Assembly (NCBI RefSeq): GCF_035222375.1
Contig: NC_085891.1
Coordinates: 3,162,001-3,226,000, forward strand
Source: Podospora pseudocomata
Lineage: Eukaryota > Ascomycota > Sordariomycetes > Sordariales > Podosporaceae
Direction: 5' to 3'
Length of the DNA: 64,000 nucleotides
The notes under the pieces were generated by a model, which had not been told where the DNA came from, ran no database searches, and saw only the letters and a program-made list of their open reading frames with translations. Below are positions 25,105 to 34,899 of this stretch, one piece after another; within the stretch, counting starts at the first letter, position 1; the number at the start of each line of letters is the position of its first letter. A program made the translations under genes and the position numbers.

Positions 25105-26758
25105 ATGTCCGACAGCTTGCCAGAAAATCGAGTCCTTTTAGCGATCAATGCGATTCGATCAACACCGCGCTTGAGCATCCGACGCGCCGCAGAAATATAC
25201 AACGTGCCCAAGTCCACAATTGCTGCGAGAATGAAGGGCCGAGTTGCGAAGTTCGACAGTTACAACGCACGTTCGAATTTGACTACGATAGAAGAGGAGG
25301 TGATTGTTCAATATGTACTCGACCGAGATTCGCGAGGGTTTTCGCCCCGGATTGTCGACGTGGGTGATATGGCCAATCTCCTGCTTCGGAAACGCGGTGC
25401 GCGACAGGTCGGAAAGAACTGGCCAGACCGCTTCGTTACCCGACGTCCAGAGTTAAAAGACGCGTTTTAATCGCGTCTATGACTATCAAAGAGGCCTCTG
25501 TGAAGATCCTGCAATTATCGAGCCATGGTTCCGACTGGTTGCCAACATGCGTGCGAAATACGGCATCCTCGACTGCGACTTCTACAACTTCGACGAGACG
25601 GGCTTTATGATGGGCATGATACGGCCAGGGATGGTGGTCACGCGCTCCGATCGGGTCGGCAAACCAAAGGCTATTCAGCCGGGCAATCGAGAATGGGCGA
25701 CAGCGATTTGCACTATTGCTGGCGACGGGTATGTGGTGCCGCCTTTCTTGGTGGTGAAGGGCCGTTTCCACCTCGCCAGCTGGTACTCCGAACATCAGAT
25801 ACCTGACGACTGGGCCGTCGCAACAACAACCAACGGATGGACAGATAATAAGACTGCTCTGGAATGGCTGCAGCATTTTGATGAGCACACTAAACACCGT
25901 CGGAGGGGTGTATATCGGATGCTGGTGCTCGACGGCCATGAGAGCCATGTTAACGCCGAATTCGAGGACTATTGCAAGGAGAATAACATTGTCACCATTT
26001 GTCTGCCTTCCCATTCCTCGCATCTTACCCAGCCTCTCAATGTGGGTTGTTATAGCGTCCTAAAGAAGATGTACGGTGCTGAAATCGAGCACTTCATCAA
26101 AGCCCGGATCACGCATATCACGAAGCCCGAGTTCTTCCTTGCGTTCAAAGCCGCCTTCAGCCGGACTTTCACCCAAGAAAACGTTCTCGGGGTTTTCGGG
26201 GTCTGGACTTATCCCCTACGACCCGCAGGCCGTCCTTTCGAAGCTAGATGTCAAGTTGCGGACACCAACCCCCTGGGACCCCTGATGGGCCACCAACACC
26301 TTGGTTCTTTAAGACGCCCAAGACTACCAACGAAGCCCTCTCGCAGTCTACCCTTATTAAAGTTCGGATTGCAAGACATCAGTCGAGCTCTCCGACTCCG
26401 ATTTTAGCTGCTGTTGATCAGCTTTCGAAAGGAATGCAGGTATTTTCCCATCAGGTGACCCTTTTACAAGCCGAGGTACGGACACTTCAGGAGGCCAACG
26501 AAGCACTTTCCAAGCGCCGGAGGGCCAAACGGACGCGTCTCCAAGATGGAGAGGGCCATTAATGGAAGCCAGGCTAGGGATATAATGGCAGAGAAGGGCG
26601 TAGTTGAAGCGGAAGGACGCGTCGAAAGCGGAAATGAAGGGTCGTCAAAGAGGCGTCGGATGGGTTCGCGGCACTGTGGCATCTGCCGCAAGACTGGCCA
26701 CAATGCAAGGACATGCCCAGAGGCTGGGGAAACAGATGCTTCAAGTGATGCTGAGTAG
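25105..26758 (+). pseudogene. pogo/Fot-type transposase, frame-broken
   Basis: Order of domains: N-terminal psq-type helix-turn-helix (SIRRAAEIYNVPKSTIAARM), CENP-B-like DNA-binding part with GKNWPDRFVTRRPEL, then the DDE_1 catalytic core (NFDETGF, LVLDGHESH, LPSHSSHLTQPLNVGCYS). A coiled region (QVTLLQAEVRTLQEANEAL) and a C-terminal CCHC knuckle (CGICRKTGHNARTC) follow, as in Tan1/Fot elements. Reading passes through frames 1, 2, 0, 1 and 2, with changes near 25455, 26190-26200, 26265-26280 and 26535-26545, each equal to one added base. The usual third catalytic Asp in the QPLDVG motif is Asn here (codon 26039-26041). So it should be inactive even if the frame were whole. No premature stop lies inside any frame segment. 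Confidence 0.85.
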
Positions 26759-26839
26759 CTGCAATTGATTTGATTAGTGTTTTATGGGATTTTAGAGTTT
26801 GTTGTGGTTGTGGTCTGGAAAAGTGTCCCGGTCGATGGG

Positions 26840-26882
26840 GTGTCCCGGTCGATGGGGTGTCCCGCTCGATGGTGGATCACGT
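26840..26882 (-). repeat. Right terminal inverted repeat of pogo element
   Basis: Complement of the left TIR. Just inside it (26823-26839) a further 17-bp copy of the CCCATCGACCGGGACAC unit is present that the left end lacks. Confidence 0.92.
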
Positions 26883-26884
26883 TA

Positions 26885-27453
26885 ATCATCCTTGTGAACA
26901 CAACAGGGCTCAGATCAGCACGGACGAGGCTCCGAGACTTGCCTTTACAATACAAATATTTACCAAGGTTAGTGTTTGGTCTTGAGAATAGTTCCAGGGT
27001 CAATCTCTTTCAATACCTAACATGGAAACACAATACACACTGTACAGGTACGTGTTCATGTCTCGGGAGACTACAATGAATGAAAACAAGATGTGGTCGT
27101 AGCGCCTCCTGCTGTTCTAGAAGCCCCACTAATTATGGCCTAGGCCAAGGGAGCCCTAGCACATTAGCCATGGTTCATCCAACTGCTTGATTCGACGTCC
27201 ACTGAACACCAACAAAGCTCACCAAAACATTCCGGATGGCCGCAGCAACACAGCAGCTTCCCGCCTACTTCACCAGCTACACAGCGGCATAGGTTCGAGC
27301 CTTTTGCATCAACAGCCTCCGGTCGCCCCTGGGCGCCAATGATGCTTCCGGTCCAGCGATAGCCCCTCCGATTCACCCCAAGCGCATGTCTGTCTCGGAC
27401 AATCGAAGTCCCATCCCAGCTATCCTCACCATCGAGACATCCCCAAAGTCACA
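26885..27453. other. Intergenic, promoter of DENN-like gene
   Basis: No gene recognised. The last 150 bp before ATG 27454 is C/A-rich leader-like DNA. Confidence 0.5.
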
Positions 27454-29314
27454 ATGGCCGAATCCCGTCGCGGACACCCGAACCTATCCGTACGGCTGCC
27501 GCAGCCCGGCGCCTCGGTCGCTCTACCCGATCTCCCTCCCGTCTCTGCTCTTTTTTTGATCGATTTCGACGTCAAGGCCGGCTACACCATCGTCTGGAAA
27601 CGGGCCGTTCCCGGTCTCGAGCTCGAGGGCGCTGTCGAATACAAGAGCTTGCCGTCGGGCTTGCACACCGTCACCGACGACCTCATCTACTTTGTCCACG
27701 ATGCCAGCCACGCCGGGCTCAGCGCGTTTATCAACACCCCCACCGATGAGGAGGAAACACGTCATGCGCGCATGATTGCTGTGGGTGTCTTGGTGCCGCT
27801 AAGCTATGGCCGTCTGGGGAGGGCATGGCGCCATGCCGAGGGGTTGAAGGAGATGGCCAGCAAGCTGGTTCAGGATCGCAAGCAGACGCAAATACTGGAG
27901 GAGTACTGGGAGAGAAACGGCGCGCGCGAGACGTCGGCGCCGCAGCCATTGAAGGATGAACCTCTGGCCTCCCCCGCGCTTAGCTTTAGGGCTGTCCGTC
28001 CGCCGCTGGGGAGAGGCCATACTAGGAATAGGTCTGCTTCGGATGGCACCGCCCTGATACCTCCCGGACACAGGCTGTCGCCTTATCATCCGGCGTGGAG
28101 TTTGACGTCGTTGCTGGATACGTTTGGGCCGCTGATCTTTCCGGTTCATCGTGCCGCCCTGTTGCGCAAGCGCATTTTGATTTCTTGCCATGCACCGGTG
28201 CATGAAGTTTGCAATTTTGGTATGTTTACCGGGACACTCCCTGGTATTTGATGTCTGCTGACGAATCTTAGTGTATGATATTTCTGTCTTGTCCAACATT
28301 CCCCTGTCCATCTGCGACGTGATAGACCCATCAGCACCTGTACAGCGTTTGCGACCTCTTTTTACCATCGGTGTGCATGATATCTCGTATCTTATGGAAC
28401 ACCAGGCCGCCATGAAAAAGCGCCCTAATCAAGACGATCAGCATTTTGATCCGTCCGAGGACTCTACCTCGGGCTGGGTAGCCTGCACCACAGACAGCAT
28501 TCTCGCTATGAAGGGGGATCTCTGGGACATGCTGATCACCCTGCCCCCAGTCTACTCGAGCAACGCCAAGGAAAGGGCATGGCCAACAATCGAATGCCCC
28601 AAGGGCGTCCCGGTAAAGGCCACCCAGCGCGACCTCCGCCGTTTCCGCACTCTCCGAGCAGGCCTGGCGCACCTCGCCGCTGCAGCAGAAGTCTCTCACT
28701 CTGCGTCACAACCCCAACCAGAGGTGCAAACCCCAGACGAAGCACCCACCCCCTCCGCGCCAGCCATCCGCCTATCCAAACCCGCAGCTACCTCCTCCTC
28801 GAGACCAGGGACATCAAGTGGCAACCACCCCCGCCAAGCAATGATCATATCCGACGAAGACGCCGACCAAATCGTCGAACCAACCACCTGGGCTGCGTTG
28901 GCCTACAACGGCTTCATGTGGTGGGCTTCGGCCGGTGAAAAAAGACACTCTGATGAAATCGACGAGCAAAGCCACGACGCCAGTCTGCTTGCTGATTTGG
29001 GGCCGCCCATGTCGCCTTCCATGACTGCTGTGCCGCAACGGAGGCCGAGTTTTGGGACGGCGGTTTCGGGGACAATGATTGATAGTTTGTCGTCCTTGAC
29101 AGCAAGAAAACCGGGGGAGGACGCGGAGGAGGATGATGAGAAGGCGGGGGTGGAGCTGGCGATTATTGCGTATTTCCACAGGTTGACGACGGGGATTTTG
29201 AGGGTGTTGGCCGAGATTGTGGACTCGGGGGATGATGATGATTTGATGAGTCTGGATTTGGATTATGGGGAGACGCCTGGGGGTGGGGGTGGCGGAAGGG
29301 AAGGGGGAGGATGA
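27454..29314 (+). CDS. DENN-like protein with DUF2347 and DUF4484 regions
   Basis: Related to LCHN/DENND11-type proteins, thought to act in Rab-linked membrane traffic. Exons 27454-28219 and 28272-29314 (intron branch TGCTGAC, acceptor TTAG) join in frame. N-terminal motifs: SALFLIDFDVKAGYTIVWKR, GLHTVTDDLIYFVHD, ARMIAVGVLVPLSYGRLGR. A second block has HPAWSLTSLLDTFGPLIFPV, RKRILISCHAPVHEVCNF, VYDISVLSNIP, GWVACTTDSILAMK and WDMLITLPP. A Pro/Ser-rich linker and an ALAYNGFMWWASAGEK motif (DUF4484) follow. The frame stops at 29314 in a Gly-rich run. The expected C-terminal block (MGLDVWSLGDAEFVREVV, then VEVCGVKVC and TGA at 29541-29543) lies downstream in another frame, so the true end is probably 29543 with a frame error or an unseen splice. 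Confidence 0.75.
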
Positions 29315-29543
29315 AAGGGACGGTTGCTTGGGGGTGAGAGTGATGATTATCAGGAAGAGGGTATGAAGGGAGGGAGGGGGGTGGGTGAGGGTGGATAGCG
29401 ATGCGCTTGCGCAGATGGGGTTGGATGTGTGGAGTCTGGGTGATGCTGAGTTCGTGAGGGAGGTGGTGGGGAGGTATTTTGAGGGGAAGAGGGCGGCGGT
29501 GGTGACGAAGGGGGTGGAGGTTTGTGGGGTTAAGGTTTGTTGA
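29315..29543 (+). CDS. Displaced C-terminal block of the DENN-like gene
   Basis: In a different frame from the upstream gene, about 50 codons end at TGA 29541-29543 and match the expected end of DUF4484 proteins (MGLDVWSLGDAEFVREVVGR; CGVKVC). The same frame also reads LGVRVMIIRKRV before a TGA at 29364. No convincing GT-AG pair connects it. Confidence 0.5.
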
Positions 29544-29683
29544 CAAGATGAGAAGGGGGGATGTATATACTTTGCATGGCGTTATGATTCTGGAACTGGG
29601 GGAATGGTAATTTAGGGAGTATGCATAGGGATATTGGTTTGGACTATTCAAATAACGAAGATGGGTTGTTGCAAGGTGTGAGG

Positions 29684-29790
29684 CTTATCTCCGGTGATGT
29701 GCGAGTGAGCTAAGATAACCCTCACCCAGCTTATCTCCGGTGATGTTGTGTTGACGGCGTTAACCCTAACCCAGCTTATCTCGGGGAGCT
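29684..29790. promoter_or_regulatory. Direct repeats with GATA-type and telobox-type sites upstream of Rmp1 gene
   Basis: CTTATCTCCGGTGATGT occurs twice about 45 bp apart, with a third partial copy. Two copies of TAACCCTNACCCAGCTTATC lie at about 29716 and 29760; the second contains TAACCCTAACCC. TTATC is the complement of GATAA. Position is 230-340 bp upstream of ATG 30022. Function inferred only. Confidence 0.4.
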
Positions 29791-30021
29791 TGGACCTTCA
29801 GTTTTCACTTTCACCATCAAAAGCCATTCAAGGTTCATTCATTAGGTTTCTTTCAACACTAACTTGACCTACACGCTTTTGGAACAACCTCAGCCCTTGC
29901 ACCACCATCCCCCCCCCCGCAAAATCTCACCACCCACCAGTCCAACTATTCAACTGAACTCTCTCTTTAAATCTTGGGAAAAGAATTCACAACTTCCCAT
30001 CACCCCCAGAACCATTTCACA

Positions 30022-31173
30022 ATGGCGGAACCAACAGCCATAATCGACCCCCCCTTATTGGAGTCATCACTCGAACGTCTCTATCCGCTGAGGGAAATTC
30101 TCCAGCGGCTGCACCACCGCAACAAGAACCAGCATTTTTCGTCGAGGTGGTGGTCGGCGTTTGATATTTTGAGGAGGAACACGGGGAAACTGATCTCCGA
30201 AATCGAGGACTGTCTTGATTATGCCCCTTCACCACCATCGTCAGGCCAGTTGGCAAAGGGGAAAGGCAAAGGGAAGGGGGAGAAAACGAGGAAGTGGGAG
30301 GAGGGGGTGGAGAGGGTGCTGAAACGGGTGAGGTTCATGAAGGAGGGGGTTGTGGTGAAGGGGTGGGTGGGGTTTGGGAGGCTGGTGGGGGATAGGCAGT
30401 TTGCGCAGGTTGGGTTGGGGTTGGTGGGGGTTTTGGGGGGGGTGAGTATGGTGCTTGGGGGGTTGGTGCCTGATATGGATGGGGAGATGGAGGGGATGGA
30501 GGGGGTGGAGGGGGAAAATGAGGGGGTAGAATATGGGGAGGGGGAGGTGGATATAGGGGATGTGATTCAGCGGGAGGATTTGGGTGTAAAGGTTCAGAGG
30601 GAGGAGGTACTGCAGAGTGTGGAAGGGGATGTCGATACGGTACAAAAGAGGAAGGTGGTGATGAGAGGAGTGGGTGAGGAAGGGGGGGTGGTGAAAAAGA
30701 AAAAGAAAAAGAGGGTTGCTGGTGGGGATGAATTCGATGATATTTTTGGCTCTTTTGAGAACCAGAAATCCGCCAAGAAAAAGGCAGCCGAAAAGAGAGA
30801 TACACCATCCAACGAGGTTAACTGCCCCTACAACGACAGCGATAACACATCCCAACCATCAAAACCAGCCAGCAAAAAGAAGAAGAAGCCAGACGATGAG
30901 TTCGACGACATCTTTGGTGGCCTAAGTGAGGAGACACCCCCCAAGAAAAAGAAGAAGAAAGCGGCAGGAGACGAGTTTGATGATATTTTTGGTGATTTGG
31001 GGGAGGATAAGCCGGAGAAGAAGAAGAAGAAGAGAGGGGATGAGTTTGATGATATCTTTGGCGGGTTGGGGGGTGAGAAACCAAGGAAGAGGGTTGGTGG
31101 GAGTGGAGTGGTGGAGAAGAAGAAGAAAAAGAAGAAGGGGGATGAGTTTGATGATATTTTTGCTGGATTTTAG
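30022..31173 (+). CDS. RNase MRP subunit Rmp1-like protein
   Basis: Nucleolar protein of RNase MRP, which cleaves pre-rRNA. A single exon gives 383 residues. Residues about 10-55 match the Rmp1 domain: LERLYPLREILQRLHHRNKN, then HFSSRWWSAFDILRRN. The middle is Gly/Val-rich, with a Glu-rich acidic stretch around residues 150-180. The C-terminal 150 residues hold five copies of a lysine run followed by DEFDDIF and GG/GS/GD/AG-L/F. These lie at about 30724, 30895, 30970, 31036 and 31138, the last ending the protein. The ATG at 30022 is chosen; the frame upstream offers only TTG. Basic/acidic repeats are common in nucleolar proteins, but this repeated module is unusual in the family. Confidence 0.72.
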   Translation: MAEPTAIIDPPLLESSLERLYPLREILQRLHHRNKNQHFSSRWWSAFDILRRNTGKLISEIEDCLDYAPSPPSSGQLAKGKGKGKGEKTRKWEEGVERVLKRVRFMKEGVVVKGWVGFGRLVGDRQFAQVGLGLVGVLGGVSMVLGGLVPDMDGEMEGMEGVEGENEGVEYGEGEVDIGDVIQREDLGVKVQREEVLQSVEGDVDTVQKRKVVMRGVGEEGGVVKKKKKKRVAGGDEFDDIFGSFENQKSAKKKAAEKRDTPSNEVNCPYNDSDNTSQPSKPASKKKKKPDDEFDDIFGGLSEETPPKKKKKKAAGDEFDDIFGDLGEDKPEKKKKKRGDEFDDIFGGLGGEKPRKRVGGSGVVEKKKKKKKGDEFDDIFAGF

Positions 31174-31718
31174 GAGTGGGTGTGTAGGGAGGGAGAAGGA
31201 GGGAGATCGAGAGACCGAAGGAAATGATACCCCCAACTGCTGGTAGGATGTAGTTTGTAGCTGACGTCTTGCACTGGGCTTGGTGACTGCATAGTTGGCT
31301 GTCTAGATATGTGGTAATATTAATTGGGTTCGATAGTCGGAAATGATCGATACTGAGTCTTTCATCCTGTTGATAGCTGTATGATGCTGTCTCGGTCAAA
31401 AGCACTGTATTTCGCTCCACGCCAAACATATTGTGAAGGCACAGGCACTAGTGATATTTTACTTTTTTGTATATATAGTTGCAAGGGGAGAGTATATATA
31501 GGAGGTCAATAATAAGATTCCATTATATGATATACTAAGATATAAACCTCGGAGTTTATTCTTCTTGAATAAATTACTTATAGGAGGACGGTAGTAATAT
31601 AGAATTATAAAATAAAGGATTTAAACTAGATTTATGGAGGAAAGGACTTAGTAAACATTAAATACTTTCCCTATTCACGTCCTTATCATTATATTTTACT
31701 ACGGTATTTAGCCTTTAT
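31174..31718. other. 3' flank of Rmp1 gene and AT-rich island (left half)
   Basis: From about 31440 base composition changes sharply to AT-rich with many TATATA/TAATA words, unlike the genes around. No frame recognised. It continues at 35138 on the other side of the retroelement. Confidence 0.65.
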
Positions 31719-31957
31719 TGTAACGGTCCCAGGAGTGTATTGCAACTTATCTGGTGACGACTCTACGAGTACACCGAACTTGAAGAAGAAAAGGAAAAGG
31801 GGAATAGAAGGTTTGTCGACATGAGCCTCTGGTATGGCTGAGGGTGTTGGCCAGTGCGCGGTGATAGAAGGTTCTGGAGTAGTGGTCTGTGCGTTCTGGG
31901 AATAGCTTCACCAGGGCCGAGGGTTGCCGAGGTCCATGCCAGGCTCAGCCTGTTACA
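31719..31957 (-). repeat. LTR (3' LTR of the minus-strand element)
   Basis: 239 bp with TGTAACG...TGTTACA ends. Differs from the other LTR by about two substitutions and one indel, all in its first 40 bp. Confidence 0.93.
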
Positions 31958-32040
31958 ATACCCCTCCTCTCCCAAGGTGCCCGATCAGGGGAGAGATCTT
32001 TCCATGCTTCTCCTCAAATATATCCAACGCCTCCGTTTCC

Positions 32041-33574
32041 TCAGAAATTACTTAGGGGCTCCCATGTAGGCTTAGCATAGCCAGACCATTTCACTAGGAG
32101 CCTTGTCCTTCCTCTCACCTTCTTTGCCTCCAAGATCTCCTCGACTTGCCACTCCGCTTCTCCTTCTCCATCGTCGTTGCTTCCGATCAGCGCTGGGGGC
32201 TGAGTGTCGTCCTGTTGTTGTGATGGTAGAGGGTCTTCCGCTGCCCTTTTTTAATAGCATAACGTGGAAGACGTTATGAATCCCCGGTGGAGTATCCAAC
32301 CGACAAGCATGGGAGCCGATCAGCTCAGTGACAGTATACTTAGCGTTTAGCCAATCGAGTTTCGCCGAGGGTCTATCTGTCTTGATATGCTTTAATCGTA
32401 GCCATACCTTGTCCCCAACACGGAATTGTTCAGCTATCTGACGAGCTCTATTGGCGTACTCTTCCTGACGTTCTTGAGCTGAGGCCATTGTTGCTTGAGC
32501 TACTTCTGTTGCTTCCCGTAGCCGGGCTACAAGAGCTTCTCCCCGAGCGATTGGCGACTTCTCTGTAGTCCTTAGGGGCTCTTTTGCATCGATCAGATCC
32601 AGAAGGTCAACGTTGTAGCCATGGGTCATAAAAAAGGGGCTGATACCGGTCGAGGTCGCATCGCGGTTATTGATCGCTAGCATAGCCATCGGGAGAAGTG
32701 CAACCCAGTCGTCTTGCCAATAAGTTGTGTAGGAGCGTAAGTATTCTTCAAGGACTTGGTTCATCCGCTCAGTGGCTCCGTCCGTCTCCGGATGATTTGC
32801 TGTCGATAGTCGTCGTGTGATTCGAAGCAGGTTGCATATCCTAGCCCACATATGGCTTACGAACTGGGGTCCTCTGTCTGAGACAATGGCCCTCGGCGGG
32901 CCATGGTGTCGGATCAAGCAGCGGATGAGACGATCTGCTACTGCGTCTACCGTCGTAGATGCCATAGACTCGAAGATCACATTCTTGGACAGTCTGTCCG
33001 TAATTACCATAATCTCGGTTGCTCTGTCAGGGCCCGATGGAGGTAATCCGGAAACAAAGTCGATGGAAAGCTCTGACCATATCCGATCGGGAATAGGGAG
33101 GGGCTTTAATAATCCTCTTCGTTTCTCCCGCCATACAGCTGTCCTTCCACAAACATCACAATTCCTTAGAAATCTCCTTACATCTTGACTTAGGCCTGGC
33201 CAAGTAAACTTTCGGCTGATAAGGCTCTTCGTCATATCCCTTCCAGGATGGCCAGCCAGCGTAGAGTCGTGCGTCTCTTGGATAACCCGGGTACGTAGCG
33301 GTTCAAAGTGAGGGAGCCATATTCGGCCCCTCCAACACAAGCGTTTTCCTTCGTCGATAAAACATTCCGCAATAGATATTGGTAACCCCCACTGTGAGGG
33401 CAGTTGACGCTCTCCGTTTAAGACCATACGTCTGATCAGCCAGTAGCGGTGATTGGCTTCCAATCCTTGGTCCCATAAGCTTTTCAAAGGCTCCTCGGAA
33501 AAGGGGTTCTCTGGGGGGTCCGATTTATCCGCGGGGTCGTCTAACTCCTGATCCTGATCTCCGCCCTTAACCAA
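32041..33574 (-). pseudogene. Chromovirus integrase with chromodomain, frameshifted
   Basis: Minus strand. The HHCC zinc-binding part includes HDSTLAGHPGRDM and CDVCGRTAVWR. The DDE core has LSIDFVSGLPPSG, VSDRGPQFVSHMW and ETDGATERMNQVLEEYL. A GPY/F-like module (RVGDKVWLRLKHI, IHNVFHVMLLKK) follows. The frame then changes at a six-A run (plus 32246-32252). A chromodomain-like end (EWQVEEILEAKKVRG, LLVKWSGY, WEPLSNF) reads in the next frame to TGA 32041-32043. The chromodomain places it in the chromovirus branch. It lacks its own Met start and its reverse transcriptase partner. Confidence 0.85.
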
Positions 33575-33582
33575 GCCAGCGC

Positions 33583-34824
33583 TTACTCTGGTGGTTGCTC
33601 CTCATTCTCTTCTTCCACCTCCGCTCGCAATACTGGTTTAGTCTTTTTAATCCCGGTCTCGTTGTCCTGGCGCGGACGTCTTGCAGGCAAAAGAGGACAC
33701 TTGCTTATTTTGCACCCTGTCCTCCCGCATCTTAAGCAGCGCCCCTCGCTTTTCCGGCGGTCGATCTCGCTCTGATTAACCCATTTTGCGCGCTTTCCCT
33801 CCAGCTCCTTGTTAGCTCTGTGGACAGCCTGGCTAATCTTCGTAGGCTCCCAGTCCATCTCGTCTACCGCTGCGGTGGTGATGACTGGTCGGTGCTTCGG
33901 TTCTGGTGCTTTAAAAATCAGGGGTTGAAGAGCGTGACCTGGTCTTCGGTTTCCGCGTATAAAAGCGCAGCTCGTCGAGATTAGCGCCCAGGTTATGTAG
34001 GTTGCTAACGAACTCGGGATAATCTTTAGGTAAGTTCAACTGGCTCGCCAGGGCGGTCCTCATCTCCCTGTTAATGGTCCGTTTGAGGTAGTTGATCTTC
34101 ACGACGTCGCTCCATTCGGCACCTCCGCTATCTGCTAGCTCTTTTTCGAACTTTGGAAGAAAGGAAGCGAAACTCTCTTTTTCCCCTTGACCCATTGATT
34201 CCAACCTGCCGAGAGCTCGTTGTTCGATGTTAGGATCGCCGTAACAGGTCGCAAGGTAAACGAGAAAGTGCTCAGGGTTCGAAGTTCCATCTGGGCCACC
34301 TCTTTTAAAGAAAGCGGCGGCCATGGCTTGAGGTGTTTCCTCTAAGCGGGCGTATATATATGCGAACTGATCGGTCGGGGAGCCGATCGCCGAACCATCG
34401 ACTCGGAGCTTACTCCTCATCTCCAATTCCCATGTGCGGAACCTCTTCCTAAGTCCGTTAAAGCGGGAGGGTCAGGAAGTGTCGGCTTCTTTCTCTTCGA
34501 ATATTCGTTCGCATCTGGTATCGTTGGCGAATGTACCACCGGTGCAGTGCCTACGCTCGTCGCTGGTGTGAGGGTCGAGACACCCGAAGTAGATCGTTCT
34601 CCCTGCATAGATGCGATGGTATCCTGAAGGGTTCGGATTTGCGCTTGGTTTGCTTCGTTCGCCTGCTGCCCTTCCTGTCGAAGAGCAGCAATCTGTTCCG
34701 CTAACTGACGCATCGTCTGCATCAGCATGGAGGTCTCGGCTTGCGCCGCCATGGTGTCCTCCTGCGTCATTGTCCCTGGCCCTCGTGCCGAGGTCACTAC
34801 TGTTGAATTCACGCACGTACTCAA
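33583..34824 (-). pseudogene. Chromovirus gag remnants in three frames
   Basis: Three minus-strand pieces. An N-terminal coiled region lies at 34824-34417 (ETSMLMQTMRQLAEQIAALR). The Ty3-type capsid part is at 34426-33911 (EHFLVYLATCYGDPNIEQRA, SFASFLPKFEKEL, LKRTINREMRTALASQL). A nucleocapsid piece is at 33858-33583 with a zinc knuckle, CLRCGRTGCKISKC, in which the usual His is Cys. Frame changes separate the pieces, so a single gag is not made. Confidence 0.82.
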
Positions 34825-34899
34825 TGCGCCGAATTCCGCTAGTTGGGTCTGCGCTGAGGCTCTTCCAACTGTTTTCCGCGAGGTGAAAGTTCGGTGTAA

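Larger units (their letters stand above)
25008..26882 (+). mobile_element. pogo/Fot-type DNA transposon, 1.87 kb
   Basis: Bounded by 43-bp perfect terminal inverted repeats (25008-25050 and 26840-26882) and by TA on both sides (25006-25007, 26883-26884), the target duplication of Tc1/mariner/pogo elements. Size fits the 1.9 kb Fot1/Tan1 class. It encodes one transposase in plus orientation, broken by frame changes. The right end has one more 17-bp subterminal unit than the left. Confidence 0.9.

Noticed and set aside
27285-27310. tRNA B-box-like GGTTCGAGCC
   Set aside because: No acceptor stem, anticodon arm or A box at the required distances.
30241-30855. Pro/His/Leu-rich frame on the minus strand
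   Set aside because: Antisense of the Gly/Glu/Lys-rich Rmp1-like gene.
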